Positions 35,577 to 45,208 are shown, counted from the first letter of the stretch. The stretch: DNA of 64,000 nucleotides from Chryseobacterium taklimakanense (GCF_900187185.1 NZ_LT906465.1:2666001-2730000), one strand, 5' to 3'. Translations and numbers: made by a program. The notes: generated by a model not told the origin, from the sequence alone.

Positions 35577-36644
35577 TTACGGAAATTTGTAAACAATCGC
35601 ATTGATATTCATCCCGGCGCCAACTGATGCGAATAAAATGTAGGAGTTATCTTTAAATGAGTGACCCTCCATTTTTCCTTTTTTAATTAAATCGTACATC
35701 GTAGGCACGGTGGCAACTGATGAATTCCCAAATTCCTGAATCGTCATCGGAGAAACAGAATGCTCGTAACTGCTCTTTCCGTAAAGCTTAAACAGGCGGG
35801 AAATCATCGCATGGTCCATTTTTGCATTGGCCTGGTGAAGAAGAATTTTATCGATGTCATCCAGGGTGAGCCCTGCACTGTCGATGGTCTGCTTCATCGC
35901 ATCAGGAACATATTTCAGCGCAAATTCGTAGATTTTTCTGCCCCGCATCCTGATGTATTTTTTAGTCTGGTCCGCTTCAGGATTCAGTGAATGTGAATTT
36001 TCAAGGTATGCCAGTTCATCACCGTTGAAGCACAAGGTGTTGTGTGCGATAATTCCAACGTTTTCCTCCTCAGTGGCCGTCACTACAACTGCTCCGGCAC
36101 CGTCCGCGAAAATCATTTTATTTCTGTCATAGGGATCGGTAACCCTGCTTAAAGTTTCGGAACCCACAACCAGAATATTCTTAGCTTTTCCGGATTTAAT
36201 CAGGGTGTCTGCCAATACCATTCCTTCAACCCAGCCCGGACAACCGAAAATCATATCGTAATTGATACATTTTGGATTCTTGATACCAAGTTTATTTTTA
36301 ATGATCGCCGAAAGGGAAGGCATAAAGCTCTGCTGTCCGTGTAGGTCCACATCCCCGAAATTGGTTGCGCTGATGATATAATCAAGGCTTTCCTTATCAA
36401 TCCCGGCGTCATCCAAAGCGATTTGTGCCGATTTCGCGCCGATGTCAGAATTCACAAGGTCATCATCTACATATCTTCTGTTTTCAATCTCTGTGATTTC
36501 TACAAATTTTTGTATAATTTCATCATTGGGTTTATCAATTTTTACGAAATTATCGTCATAAAAAACCGAGTCACTGAAGTGGTTTCTCTCAATCACTCTT
36601 TCCGGCAAATAACTTCCTGAACCAATGATTATGGTATTTGGCAT
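35577..36644 (-). CDS. 3-oxoacyl-ACP synthase III-like ketosynthase
   Basis: 355 residues, thiolase fold of the KAS III (FabH) type. The catalytic triad is visible: C135 in DMIFGCPGW, H270 in ILLHQANAKMDH and N307 in EFGNSSVATVP. The family condenses an acyl-CoA primer with malonyl-ACP; close variants make other beta-ketoacyl products, so a role in primary fatty acid synthesis is only likely, not certain. A TTG/TAACTTTG promoter precedes it. Confidence 0.85.
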   Translation of the reverse strand: MPNTIIIGSGSYLPERVIERNHFSDSVFYDDNFVKIDKPNDEIIQKFVEITEIENRRYVDDDLVNSDIGAKSAQIALDDAGIDKESLDYIISATNFGDVDLHGQQSFMPSLSAIIKNKLGIKNPKCINYDMIFGCPGWVEGMVLADTLIKSGKAKNILVVGSETLSRVTDPYDRNKMIFADGAGAVVVTATEEENVGIIAHNTLCFNGDELAYLENSHSLNPEADQTKKYIRMRGRKIYEFALKYVPDAMKQTIDSAGLTLDDIDKILLHQANAKMDHAMISRLFKLYGKSSYEHSVSPMTIQEFGNSSVATVPTMYDLIKKGKMEGHSFKDNSYILFASVGAGMNINAIVYKFP

Positions 36645-36681
36645 AATGGTTTGCGTATTTACTTTTAATCAATATAATCAG

Positions 36682-36710
36682 CAAAGTTAAGAATTATAAT
36701 GCAATCCCAA
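36682..36710 (-). promoter_or_regulatory. Promoter of the KAS III-like gene
   Basis: On the minus strand TTG (36708-36710) and TAACTTTG (36682-36689) are 18 bases apart, matching the Bacteroidetes consensus; the leader to the ATG at 36644 is about 30 bases. On the plus strand TAAATTTG (36729-36736) is a -7-like box for the gene at 36757. Confidence 0.6.
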
Positions 36711-36756
36711 ACAAACCAAAATTATTATTAAATTTGCAGCTTACTCCTGTAAAAAT

Positions 36757-37326
36757 ATGAAAAAAAATCCTGCGCTTTTTGGTTTTATCGTGGCGTTAGT
36801 GGTTACTGTGTTTGCGTTTGGAATTTATTTTCTCTTTTTGGCAAAGAAGAATTATTACCTTGTTGATAACCCCACACCCAAGACTTATTATTTCAAAATA
36901 AATAACGGCGAAGAAAAAGTGATTTCTGCCGGGCAGTACGTTAAAGTGGACCTGCAAAAAGGTAAAAACGACATCAAAGTTTTCGATGATGCTAAAAAGT
37001 TGATCTACGACTCGGCTTTCAGTGTTAATAAAGTTCGGGGGCTTATCAATATCACCAATTCAGATTATTACATCTACACACAATATTACGGTTACGACAT
37101 TAAGAAAGATTCACTCCTCGAAAAACTGGGTAAAACCGACATCGATGGCAAAATCTACTATGGTGGGCCTAAGAAATTCAGTAAACTCTACACAGAGGAT
37201 TTCTATTATAATATAGATGAGGATTACGATAAGGTCATCAAAAACATACAGAAGACTGAATCCCGCGTGAAAATTTTCCGAAAGCAGGATTTTTTAAATT
37301 ATTACAAAGAATATTACAACTTTTAA
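36757..37326 (+). CDS. Membrane-anchored protein, unknown function
   Basis: 189 residues: one N-terminal membrane helix (about 7-28) and an extracytoplasmic Tyr-rich domain (YYLVDNPTPKTYYFKINNGE onwards). No cysteine after the helix, so not a lipoprotein. It reads as a conserved hypothetical protein; the next gene, menG/ubiE, starts only 4 bases after its stop, so they are co-transcribed. Confidence 0.7.
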   Translation: MKKNPALFGFIVALVVTVFAFGIYFLFLAKKNYYLVDNPTPKTYYFKINNGEEKVISAGQYVKVDLQKGKNDIKVFDDAKKLIYDSAFSVNKVRGLINITNSDYYIYTQYYGYDIKKDSLLEKLGKTDIDGKIYYGGPKKFSKLYTEDFYYNIDEDYDKVIKNIQKTESRVKIFRKQDFLNYYKEYYNF

Positions 37327-37330
37327 GACA

Positions 37331-38050
37331 TTGAAACAGGTTACACCATACAATACAGAAGCGAGCAAGAAAAGCCAGGTTGAAGATATGTTCGACAACA
37401 TAGCGCCGAAATACGATTTGCTGAACCACGTACTTTCCATGAAAATAGATGTACTGTGGCGCGACAAACTGGTGAAATGGATGAACAAAGACCAACCCAA
37501 ACTCACTCTGGATGTAGCTACAGGAACCGGGGATCTTGCCATCGCTGTACATAAAGGAACTAAAGCCGATGTGGTAGGCCTCGACCTTTCACAGCAAATG
37601 CTTAATGTAGGCATTGAAAAAGTGAAAAAACAAAACCTGCAGGAAAAAATTTCAATGATGAAAGGTGATGCGGAAAACCTGCCTTTCGAGGATAATAAAT
37701 TCGATGCCGTTTCCGTTGGATTTGGTGTGAGGAATTTTGAAAATTTAGCTAAAGGTCTTGCAGAACTTAGACGCGTCGTGAAAGAAGGCAAGAGCGTTTA
37801 TATCCTTGAATTTTCTAAAGTTGAAGGATTTTTGGGGCCACTTTACATGTTTTATTTTAAAAACATTTTGCCGCAGATCGGTAAACTGGTTTCCAAAGAC
37901 AACCGCGCTTATACGTATCTTCCGGATTCAGTTAATGCGTTTCCTTTTGGCGAAAAAATGAAGCAGATTTTGCTCGATACTGGCTTCAAAAAAGTAGAAT
38001 ACAAAAAGCTCAGCCTGGGTATTGCCACGATTTACAAAGCAACCAAATGA
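37331..38050 (+). CDS. ubiE: Demethylmenaquinone methyltransferase
   Basis: 239 residues from a TTG (37331), the first start that keeps the conserved N-terminus KKSQVEDMFDNIAPKYDLLN. SAM-binding motif LDVATGTGDLAIAV near residue 58, then MKGDAENLPFEDNKFDAVS and the family signature FGVRNFENLAKGLAELRRVV. It makes menaquinone from demethylmenaquinone, the quinone of this phylum. It ends 1 base before the porT-like start. Confidence 0.92.
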   Translation: MKQVTPYNTEASKKSQVEDMFDNIAPKYDLLNHVLSMKIDVLWRDKLVKWMNKDQPKLTLDVATGTGDLAIAVHKGTKADVVGLDLSQQMLNVGIEKVKKQNLQEKISMMKGDAENLPFEDNKFDAVSVGFGVRNFENLAKGLAELRRVVKEGKSVYILEFSKVEGFLGPLYMFYFKNILPQIGKLVSKDNRAYTYLPDSVNAFPFGEKMKQILLDTGFKKVEYKKLSLGIATIYKATK

Positions 38051-38051
38051 T

Positions 38052-38837
38052 ATGGTGAACAATATTTTTAAAATTACGCTACTTTGCTCCTTTTTAGTCT
38101 CGGGGCTGTCACATGCGCAGCTTTTCCGCACCAAAGACCGGATGGACAAGTTGCAGGAATTTGATGAGCAGAAATTCAGCTGGGGCTTTTTCCTGGCGGG
38201 TAATAATTTCGACTACAAACTCGTCTTGGATCCAAAATTGGGGATGAACGGCAGGCAAAATGCAGTACAGTCTAAAGGCTCTTACAGTTTTGGCGCAGGA
38301 CTGATCGGAAAAATGAAGCTTAACAACAGTTTCGATCTCCGTTTGGAACCCGGACTTCAGTTTGTGCAGAGAGAGCTCGTTTTCGACACACAGGAAAATT
38401 CAGAGTTTGCAGCGGGGACGAATTCAATCCCACCATTCATGCCCATAACTCTTACAGACGCCGACAAAAAAAGAAATTTAAAATCCACTTACCTGGATGT
38501 GCCGCTTTTGCTGGAGTTTCATGGTGACCGCTGGTACAATTCGCGCCCTTATGCTGCGGCAGGTGTTAATTATATGGCAAATTTGCAGTCTAACGAAAAC
38601 GCAACTGAAGATAATTCAACGGGAGTTTTCAGAAGTACCACGCACAATTTCGGGTGGAGTGTTGAGGCCGGTTTGCAGTTTTACTTCAGCAGATTTAAGC
38701 TTACGCCAGGCTTCCGCGGCACTTTTGTGATGAATAATGAACTGGTGAAAGACAATGCAGACACGCCGCCATATTGGGCAAGCGCAATTTCTGCAATGCA
38801 CAGCCGCGTATTTATGTTTGTTCTGAAATTTGAATAA
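38052..38837 (+). CDS. porT: PorT-like outer-membrane beta-barrel protein
   Basis: 261 residues from the ATG at 38052, chosen over the earlier in-frame start at 38022 that overlaps ubiE because it opens directly with the signal peptide MVNNIFKITLLCSFLVSGLS (cleavage after HAQ). The body alternates aromatic and polar residues as in an outer-membrane barrel and ends in F (FVLKFE). The ubiE-porT pair is a known arrangement in flavobacteria, where PorT belongs to type IX secretion. Promoter shared with the upstream genes. Confidence 0.8.
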   Translation: MVNNIFKITLLCSFLVSGLSHAQLFRTKDRMDKLQEFDEQKFSWGFFLAGNNFDYKLVLDPKLGMNGRQNAVQSKGSYSFGAGLIGKMKLNNSFDLRLEPGLQFVQRELVFDTQENSEFAAGTNSIPPFMPITLTDADKKRNLKSTYLDVPLLLEFHGDRWYNSRPYAAAGVNYMANLQSNENATEDNSTGVFRSTTHNFGWSVEAGLQFYFSRFKLTPGFRGTFVMNNELVKDNADTPPYWASAISAMHSRVFMFVLKFE

Positions 38838-38985
38838 TTTAAGCTTCTGATTATAAAATATTTAAAAGAGGAGATTGAAATGATTTGCTCTTTTTATTAT
38901 TTTAATTAAAAAATTAAAGTGTGGTTTTCCATCTTTTAATATTAAATTTTTATATTTTTGCAATAGTTAGAATTAAAAACCTGAG

Positions 38986-39288
38986 ATGCTGAAAGATTTA
39001 GAAAGTAATTTTTTGTTGCTGGAAAAAAGGATTCTGATGCTTAAAAAAGATTACCAGAATCTGCGTGAGGAGCACGCGGCACTTTCTAAAGATTACGAGG
39101 AAATGAAGGAGAAGTATGAGGCTGAGCGGAAAAAAAGTCAGGAATTAGCGGAAGAACAAAAAAATATAAAACTTCAGTCCGCAATATCAGGAAATCCCGA
39201 GCATAACCGACTGATGAAAAATCATATCAACAGGCTCATAAAAGAAGTGGATTACTGTATTGCACAACTTCAGAACAGCGGCTTATAA
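38986..39288 (+). CDS. Small coiled-coil protein upstream of zapA
   Basis: 100 residues, almost wholly a coiled coil: heptads run from residue 1 to about 65 (LESNFLLLEKRILMLKKDYQ onwards), followed by a short C-terminal segment ending HINRLIKEVDYCIAQLQNSG. Its stop overlaps the zapA ATG (TAATG), so the two are made together. Position and form suggest a divisome partner of ZapA. A TATTTTTG -7 box lies at 38953-38960. Confidence 0.75.
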   Translation: MLKDLESNFLLLEKRILMLKKDYQNLREEHAALSKDYEEMKEKYEAERKKSQELAEEQKNIKLQSAISGNPEHNRLMKNHINRLIKEVDYCIAQLQNSGL

Positions 39289-39575
39289 TGGATGTGAGGA
39301 GAATTACCATCAACATTGCCGGGCGTACTTACCCGCTGAATGTTCCCGCCGCCGAGGAAGAAACTCTTCGGAAGGTCGGAAAGCAGATTGAAAGTATGAT
39401 CAAGGATTTTGAAGCCAGCTTTGATGTTCGCGACAAACAGGATGCACTGGCCATGTGCGCCCTGAAACTGGGAACCAATGCCGAAGTTTTTGCTTTAAAC
39501 AATGAAAAAAATATAAACGCCTCCAACGAGCGTGTTCAGCAGATGAACAAACTTCTGGAAGAGCTGGAAAAGTAG
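39288..39575 (+). CDS. zapA: Cell division protein ZapA
   Basis: 95 residues: RRITINIAGRTYPLNVPAAE at the N-terminus (the ZapA beta-hairpin and IxGxxYxL motif), then EEETLRKVGKQIESMIKDFE and a C-terminal coiled coil. ZapA bundles FtsZ at the division ring. Followed by the 6S-like RNA, as in many other bacteria. Confidence 0.9.
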   Translation: MDVRRITINIAGRTYPLNVPAAEEETLRKVGKQIESMIKDFEASFDVRDKQDALAMCALKLGTNAEVFALNNEKNINASNERVQQMNKLLEELEK

Positions 39576-39599
39576 ATTTTTCTTTTCCGATAAAAACTG

Positions 39600-39767
39600 C
39601 CTACAATAGTTCTAACACATTACAGGTAAACTCAACGCTAAACAATTACCGGGCGAATGTTCACTTAATGGCGTGCCGTTTTACGCGGATTACAGAAAGT
39701 GAAAAACAGTCCAAATCGTGTTGATTAGGAGTTTACTCTAAATCACTGAACTGTTGTAGGTTTTTTT
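39600..39767 (+). ncRNA. ssrS: 6S RNA
   Basis: CCTACAATAGTTC (39600-39612) pairs with GAACTGTTGTAGG (39748-39760) with one G-U; inside, GTAAACTC (about 39627-39634) pairs with GAGTTTAC (about 39729-39736); a large open middle lies between, giving the long bulged hairpin of 6S RNA, which binds the housekeeping RNA polymerase holoenzyme. A T-run follows at 39761. Location between zapA and rny agrees with 6S genes of this phylum. Confidence 0.8.
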
Positions 39768-39856
39768 GTTTCACGTTACAATTTAGTAAAACTTGAAATC
39801 TAAAATTTGAAACTTGAAACACGCATTTGAACATTTTAAATTTAAACTCAACATAT

Positions 39857-41428
39857 ATGACAACAACCGCAATAATCATTGGCATTGTCGGTATAGTTTT
39901 AGGAGCGGTCTTAGGATATTTGTTTTCTAAAAGCTCTCTGAATTCAAAGGCAAAATTCATCCTTGATGACGCACAGAAAAACGCCGACAACCTGATAGAA
40001 AAAGCCACCGTTCAGGCAGAATCCATTAAAAAAGAAAAGCAGCTGCAGGCAAAAGAAAAATTCCTTGAACTGAAGTCGCAGCATGATGCTGATATTCAGT
40101 CCAGAGAAAAGAAGATGCAGGAAGCTGAAAAACGCATTAAGGACAAAGAACACAAACTGAACGACGAACTAAGCAAAACCGGCAAGCTTGAGAAGGATCT
40201 CGACAGACAGATTGCAGATTACGCAAAAAAGAGCGAAATTCTGGACAGAAAACAATCGGAACTCGATATAATTACGGCGCAAAAAGTAGAAATTCTGGAG
40301 AAGATTTCTGGCTTCTCCGCTGAGGAGGCAAAGGCTGAACTGGTAGAGGCGATGAAAGCTGAAGCCAAATCCAGAGCTCAGGCTCACGTACAGGGCATCA
40401 TGGAAGAGGCGCAGATGAACGCTAAAAATGAGGCAAGAAAAATCGTAATCCAGACGATCCAGAGAATCGGTACGGAACAGGCGATTGAAAATTCAGTTTC
40501 AGTTTTCAATATCGAGTCTGACGAAATTAAGGGTAGAATTATCGGCAGGGAAGGTAGAAATATCCGTGCTTTGGAAGCAGCAACCGGTGTAGAAATTATC
40601 GTGGACGATACTCCGGAAGCCATTTTATTGTCATGTTTTGATCCTGTAAGAAGAGAAATCGCAAGACTATCCCTTCACAGGCTTGTAACGGACGGCAGAA
40701 TTCACCCTGCAAGAATTGAGGAAGTGGTGGAGAAGACAAGAAAGCAGATTGAAGAAGAAATCATCGAAGTTGGTAAGAGAACCATCATTGACCTGGGAAT
40801 CCACGGGCTGCATCCTGAACTTGTAAAGATTGTTGGTAGAATGAAGTACCGCTCCTCTTACGGGCAAAACCTGCTGCAGCACTCGCGCGAAGTTGCAAAT
40901 ATCGCAGCAACTATGGCAGCAGAATTAGGGTTAAATGTAAAACTAGCCAAAAGAGCAGGCTTACTTCACGATATCGGTAAAGTTCCGGAGCAGGAATCTG
41001 AACTTCCGCACGCACTTCTTGGTATGCAGTGGGCAGAAAAATATGGGGAGAATCCTGAAGTTGTAAATGCGATTGGTGCACACCATGACGAGGTTGAAAT
41101 GACTTCACTTCTTTCGCCAATCATCCAGGTTGCCGACGGTATTTCCGGAGCAAGGCCGGGAGCAAGACGCCAGGTTCTGGAATCCTATATTCAGCGTCTG
41201 AAAGACCTTGAAGCCGCAGCGCTAAGTTTTGATGGCGTTTCCAGCGCTTACGCCATTCAGGCCGGCCGTGAACTGCGTGTTATGGTAGAAAGCGGAAAAG
41301 TAAGCGACGAGCAAAGCGCGCAACTTTCTTATGATATTTCGGAGAAAATACAGAATGAACTGACTTACCCGGGACAGGTTAAAGTAACCGTTATCCGGGA
41401 AACCAGAGCGGTGAATATCGCGAGATAA
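39857..41428 (+). CDS. rny: Ribonuclease Y
   Basis: 523 residues from the ATG at 39857, chosen because the membrane helix follows directly ([20 protein letters not shown]); an in-frame upstream ATG adds 10 odd residues. Domains: membrane helix, long coiled coil (about 25-200), KH domain ([20 protein letters not shown]), HD domain ([14 protein letters not shown] and [10 protein letters not shown]) and a C-terminal domain. It starts mRNA decay at the membrane. A strong terminator follows. Confidence 0.95.
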   Translation: MTTTAIIIGIVGIVLGAVLGYLFSKSSLNSKAKFILDDAQKNADNLIEKATVQAESIKKEKQLQAKEKFLELKSQHDADIQSREKKMQEAEKRIKDKEHKLNDELSKTGKLEKDLDRQIADYAKKSEILDRKQSELDIITAQKVEILEKISGFSAEEAKAELVEAMKAEAKSRAQAHVQGIMEEAQMNAKNEARKIVIQTIQRIGTEQAIENSVSVFNIESDEIKGRIIGREGRNIRALEAATGVEIIVDDTPEAILLSCFDPVRREIARLSLHRLVTDGRIHPARIEEVVEKTRKQIEEEIIEVGKRTIIDLGIHGLHPELVKIVGRMKYRSSYGQNLLQHSREVANIAATMAAELGLNVKLAKRAGLLHDIGKVPEQESELPHALLGMQWAEKYGENPEVVNAIGAHHDEVEMTSLLSPIIQVADGISGARPGARRQVLESYIQRLKDLEAAALSFDGVSSAYAIQAGRELRVMVESGKVSDEQSAQLSYDISEKIQNELTYPGQVKVTVIRETRAVNIAR

Positions 41429-41448
41429 AAATTTAATTTGATATGAAG

Positions 41449-41478
41449 AAAACGCCTTCCGTTTGGGAGGCGTTTTTA
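41449..41478 (+). terminator. Intrinsic terminator of rny
   Basis: AAACGCCTTCC-GTTT-GGGAGGCGTTTTT: a G+C-rich stem with a 4-base loop followed by T residues, 20 bases after the rny stop. Confidence 0.85.
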
Positions 41479-41612
41479 TTTGCAGATTTTGAAATCTTTG
41501 GCTGTTAAAAATTGGAACCAGGACTTTTTTAAAATCTTATTTATTTCTGGTAAAAATAATCTCCATTCTATTTATTTATACGTTCTAAACATATTAAAAA
41601 GATACATGATTT

Positions 41613-42080
41613 TCACAAAAACGGTTTCATCTCCTCCTCAATCTGCTTCCTTAGGTCCATAAGTTTTATGGCGTACTGTTCCATTTGTTTTTCCTGTTCG
41701 GTTTCAGGGATGAATTTTGGAACTTCTATGCTGTTGCCTTCGTCATCCACCGCGACAAAAACTATGATACAGTGCGTTTTCTTTTCGAAATCCTTTCTTT
41801 TGATATTGCGGGAAAAAACATTGATGGCGATGTGCATACTCGTCTTTCCGGTGTAAATTACCTCAGCCTCCACTTTTACGATGTGCCCGATTTTTATGGG
41901 TGAATAAAACCGGATGCCACCCACATAAACCGTCACGCAATAACTCGAAGCCCATGAACTGGCGCAGGCGTAGCCTGCCTGGTCAATCCATTTCATCACG
42001 CTGCCGCCGTGCACATTGCCGCCATAATTCACATCCGATGGTTCTGAAATAAACTGAAATACCGTCTTGGTCTGCATCAT
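41613..42080 (-). CDS. Acyl-CoA thioesterase, hotdog (BFIT/YciA type)
   Basis: 155 residues. MMQTKTVFQFISEPSDVNYG, then GNVHGGSVMKWIDQAGYACA with the catalytic-site Asp and His region of the YciA/acyl-CoA thioesterase group. VKVEAEVIYTGKTSMHIAIN is the second core strand pair. Cytoplasmic, acts on acyl-CoA. Its C-terminal extension (EQEKQMEQYAIKLMDLRKQI) is charged. Distinct from the two YbgC-like thioesterases at 33421-34266. Confidence 0.85.
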   Translation of the reverse strand: MMQTKTVFQFISEPSDVNYGGNVHGGSVMKWIDQAGYACASSWASSYCVTVYVGGIRFYSPIKIGHIVKVEAEVIYTGKTSMHIAINVFSRNIKRKDFEKKTHCIIVFVAVDDEGNSIEVPKFIPETEQEKQMEQYAIKLMDLRKQIEEEMKPFL

Positions 42081-42243
42081 TGGTTTATTTTTAATATGTA
42101 TAAAGTTACAAATTTTATGGTTTCGGGAGTGTTTGCGGTAACTTTAACGAATCCTTAACTTACATTTCGCACAGGATTTGCTATCTTTAGAACACTAAAG
42201 AGAGCCTTAGGTGAAATTATTAACACAAAAAAATTAAACAAAA

Positions 42244-42705
42244 ATGGGACTAGGATCATTTTTAAAAAATGTAGGTGAAAAATTATTTGGAGGAGGTGAA
42301 ACCCCCGAAGAACAGGCAAAAAAGGTAAGAGACCACGTTGCAAAATACGGTTTCGATGTGTCAGGACTGACCTTTACAGTGGCTAACGACAAAGTAACCA
42401 TATCCGGCGAAGCTAAAGACTGGGAGCAAAAAAGTAAAATCTATGTTGCTGCCGGTAACGTAGAAGGTATCGACGGTGTAACGGACAACATGACGGTAAA
42501 AGCTGCACCAGTGCAAACTGCCGCCCCTGCACAAGTCGCTCAGCCAAAGTACCACACCGTAGAAAGTGGTGACACGCTTTCTAAAATTGCAAAAGAAGTT
42601 TACGGTGATGTGAACGCTTACAACAGAATTTTCGAAGCAAACAGGCCGATGCTTTCTGATCCTGATAAAATTTATCCGGGACAGGTTTTGGTTATACCTC
42701 AATAA
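42244..42705 (+). CDS. BON-LysM protein (Kbp/YgaU-like)
   Basis: 153 residues: a short amphipathic N-terminus (GLGSFLKNVGEKLFG), a BON domain (about 25-90, KVTISGEAKDWEQKSKIYVA) and a C-terminal LysM domain (YHTVESGDTLSKIAKEVYGD to VLVIPQ). The layout is that of Kbp/YgaU, a cytoplasmic potassium-binding protein in E. coli; no signal peptide is present here, which agrees. Function in this organism is inferred. Confidence 0.85.
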   Translation: MGLGSFLKNVGEKLFGGGETPEEQAKKVRDHVAKYGFDVSGLTFTVANDKVTISGEAKDWEQKSKIYVAAGNVEGIDGVTDNMTVKAAPVQTAAPAQVAQPKYHTVESGDTLSKIAKEVYGDVNAYNRIFEANRPMLSDPDKIYPGQVLVIPQ

Positions 42706-42777
42706 TTTTTTAAGACAAAACTTATATAATCCGGTTCATTTCTGAATCGGATTTTTTATGCTTAAATTTGTTGGATT

Positions 42778-43134
42778 ATGAAAACGGTCTATTATCTGAA
42801 AACCTGCGGAACCAACAGGAAAATTATGGCCCCGCTCGATTTATCCGGCTGGAATCTCCGCGAAATAAAAACTGAACCGGTTACTGAAGAAGAACTTGAT
42901 GAAATGTATAAAATAGCTGGTTCGTATGAAGCGCTTTTCAGCAGGAAATCTTCGCAGATCAAAGCAAGAGGAATTGATGTGAAATCCTTGAAGGAAGAAG
43001 ATTATAAAAAACTTCTGCTTGAACATTACACTTTTCTGAAAAGGCCTGTGTTCCTCACCGAAGACAAAATTTTTATCGGCAACGATAAATCAAACCTTGA
43101 AAAACTAAACGCTTTTTTCGGGAATAAATCATGA
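42778..43134 (+). CDS. ArsC/Spx-like protein
   Basis: 118 residues, thioredoxin-like ArsC family (YLKTCGTNRKIMAPLDLSGW start; KARGIDVKSLKEEDYKKLLL and RPVFLTEDKIFIGND end). C10 in the CGTNRK motif is the only cysteine, at the active-site position; the CxxC of Spx and further ArsC cysteines are missing. A glutaredoxin-dependent reductase role or a regulatory role are both open. Overlaps the next gene by 4 bases. Confidence 0.8.
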   Translation: MKTVYYLKTCGTNRKIMAPLDLSGWNLREIKTEPVTEEELDEMYKIAGSYEALFSRKSSQIKARGIDVKSLKEEDYKKLLLEHYTFLKRPVFLTEDKIFIGNDKSNLEKLNAFFGNKS

Positions 43135-43472
43135 GAATATTGGGTGCTCTTTTACTGTTGGTTTCGCTGAATTTTTCGGCTCAAACGGTGTACAGAACAC
43201 CTTCGGGATCAAAATACCATCTTGGTTCCTGCCGAATGGTGAAAAATGTTTCCTCAAAATTAAGTTTAGAAAGTGCACAGCGAAACGGACTTTTGCCCTG
43301 CGGAATCTGCCGGCCGCCTTTCCGTGGCGGATTGGGAATGACGTCGTCTCCGCAGAAAAAACCTGCGGGCACTAACGCTGCCAACCGTTGCCGCGGCATC
43401 ACAAAATCGGGTACGCGGTGCAAAAGAAATACAACAATCGGCAACGATTTCTGTTTCCAGCATTTGCCATAA
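43131..43472 (+). CDS. Small secreted protein with DUF5763-like cysteine motif
   Basis: 113 residues: signal peptide 1-18 (LLLVSLNFSAQ), then a segment with KYHLGSCRMVKNVSSKLSLE and LLPCGICRPP, and a C-terminal CRGITKSGTRCKRNTTIGND followed by FCFQH, which matches the DUF5763-type zinc-binding pattern. Coupled to the ArsC-like gene (ATGA). No known role. Confidence 0.75.
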   Translation: MRILGALLLLVSLNFSAQTVYRTPSGSKYHLGSCRMVKNVSSKLSLESAQRNGLLPCGICRPPFRGGLGMTSSPQKKPAGTNAANRCRGITKSGTRCKRNTTIGNDFCFQHLP

Positions 43473-43513
43473 AAAAAAACCGGCTGAATAATTTCATCAG
43501 CCGGATTTTTTTG
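43471..43513. terminator. Bidirectional terminator
   Basis: CCGGCTGA (43480-43487) pairs with TCAGCCGG (43497-43504), flanked by A9 on the left and T8 on the right. It serves the plus-strand gene ending at 43472 and gcvT on the minus strand. Confidence 0.85.
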
Positions 43514-43529
43514 TAAGAGTATTATTTCT

Positions 43530-44615
43530 TTATACAAAAGGTACTTTCACCACTTTGGCAGGAACATTTTTGTTTCTGATCTGGATAAAGATTTCGGTAC
43601 CTGTTTTAAAGTATGGTTTGTTCACATAAGCAAGTCCGATCCCGATTTTTTTCATTGGGCTCATCGTGCCGGAGGTTACTTTACCGATCACGTTTCCTTC
43701 GCCATCCACTACAGGATAATCATGCCTTGGTATGGCTTTTTCAGTCATTTCGAAGCCTACCAGTTTTCTGGAGATCCCTTCTTCTTTCTGTTTTTTTAGG
43801 AATTCTCTATCAACGAAATCACCTTTATCCAGTTTGGTTATCCAGCCCAGTCCGGCTTCCAGTGGGGAAGTAGTATCGTCAATATCGTTTCCGTACAGGC
43901 AGAATCCTTTTTCGAGGCGCAGGGTGTCCCTTGCTGCCAGTCCGCACGGCATCAGTCCGAATTCAGCGCCGGCTTCGGTAAGGACATCCCATAATTTTTC
44001 GGAACTTTCATTTTTAAAATAAATTTCGAAACCGCCGCTTCCCGTATAACCAGTGTTGGAGATAATTACTTTCGGAACTCCGGCAACCGTTCCCACGGTA
44101 AAATGATAATATGGAATATCCGAAAGGTTGCTATCAGTAAGTTTTTGAAGTGTTTCGGTGGCTTTTGGTCCCTGAATGGCAATCAGCGACATATCGTCAG
44201 ATGCATTGGTTAGTTTTGCTCCGAATTCAGCGTTGTATTTACTGATGTGTTCCCAGTCTTTATCAATATTCGATGCATTTACCACCACAAAATATTTTTC
44301 GTCGGCCATTTTGTACACAATCAGGTCGTCGACGATTCCGCCGTTACCGTTCGGAAGGCAGGTGTACTGAGCTTTACCGTCTTCCAGAGTGGTAATGTCA
44401 TTTGTAGTGACGTACTGAAGCAAATCTTTCGCTCCTGGACCCTCCACAAAAAACTGGCCCATATGCGAGACATCGAAAATTCCAACTTTTTCTCTCACCG
44501 CAAAATGCTCTTCCGTTACGCCAGAGTACTGCACCGGCATCTCAAAACCTGCGAAGGGGACCATTTTTGCGCCTAATGAAATATGTTTTTCGTAGAGCGC
44601 TGTTCTTTTTTCCAT
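43530..44615 (-). CDS. gcvT: Aminomethyltransferase, glycine cleavage T protein
   Basis: 361 residues of the full family length. Conserved blocks: [72 protein letters not shown] and [19 protein letters not shown]. It transfers the methylene group from the H-protein to tetrahydrofolate. No other gcv gene lies beside it, as is common in this phylum. Confidence 0.94.
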   Translation of the reverse strand: MEKRTALYEKHISLGAKMVPFAGFEMPVQYSGVTEEHFAVREKVGIFDVSHMGQFFVEGPGAKDLLQYVTTNDITTLEDGKAQYTCLPNGNGGIVDDLIVYKMADEKYFVVVNASNIDKDWEHISKYNAEFGAKLTNASDDMSLIAIQGPKATETLQKLTDSNLSDIPYYHFTVGTVAGVPKVIISNTGYTGSGGFEIYFKNESSEKLWDVLTEAGAEFGLMPCGLAARDTLRLEKGFCLYGNDIDDTTSPLEAGLGWITKLDKGDFVDREFLKKQKEEGISRKLVGFEMTEKAIPRHDYPVVDGEGNVIGKVTSGTMSPMKKIGIGLAYVNKPYFKTGTEIFIQIRNKNVPAKVVKVPFV

Positions 44616-44698
44616 TATAAAGTTTATTTAGTTTTAATTATCTTCTTCATAGAGCAATACTGATTTTAGCACTATTCACGCGGTCTTCCCTCTTTCTG

Positions 44699-45208
44699 TT
44701 ACAAATGGTGCTTGTATTCTTCCAGAATAATCTTAAACCATTCTGTAAAGTTTTGCGGCTGTTCTGCAATCTCTTTTTCCAGAGCATCCATAGAAATATA
44801 TCGAACCTCTGCAACTTCCTCAGGATTCAGCATGAAATCACCTTCGTACGAACCGGTAAAAACATGATCCAGTTCGTGTTCCCACAGGTTTTGCCCCACA
44901 TCAGCCTTGTAAATAAAATGAAATTTCTTTTTGATATCGGTTTCAATTCCCAGTTCCTCTTTAAGCCGGCGTTTTGCACCTTCTTCATAGGTTTCACCAC
45001 TTCTGGGGTGGGAGCAGACTGCATTGGTCCACTGTCCGGGAGAATGGTATTTGGATCCGGCTCTTTTCTGCAGGAGCATCTCGCCCTTAGTGTTGAACAG
45101 AAATACCGAAAACGCGCGGTGTAGCAGACCGTTGATGTGCGCCTGCTGTTTCTCCATCAAACCGATTACTTCATCATTCTCCGAAATTAATACTACCTGT
45201 TCTTCCAT
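44699..45208 (-). CDS. idi: Isopentenyl-diphosphate delta-isomerase, type 1
   Basis: 169 residues, Nudix fold: NGLLHRAFSVFLFNTKGEML, then WTNAVCSHPRSGETYEEGAK with the catalytic Cys and RRLKEELGI of the Nudix box, and WEHELDHVFTGSYEGDFMLN with the catalytic Glu. Interconverts IPP and DMAPP for menaquinone and carotenoid chains. A TATCTTTG -7 box lies at 45225-45232 on the minus strand. Confidence 0.92.
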   Translation of the reverse strand: MEEQVVLISENDEVIGLMEKQQAHINGLLHRAFSVFLFNTKGEMLLQKRAGSKYHSPGQWTNAVCSHPRSGETYEEGAKRRLKEELGIETDIKKKFHFIYKADVGQNLWEHELDHVFTGSYEGDFMLNPEEVAEVRYISMDALEKEIAEQPQNFTEWFKIILEEYKHHL

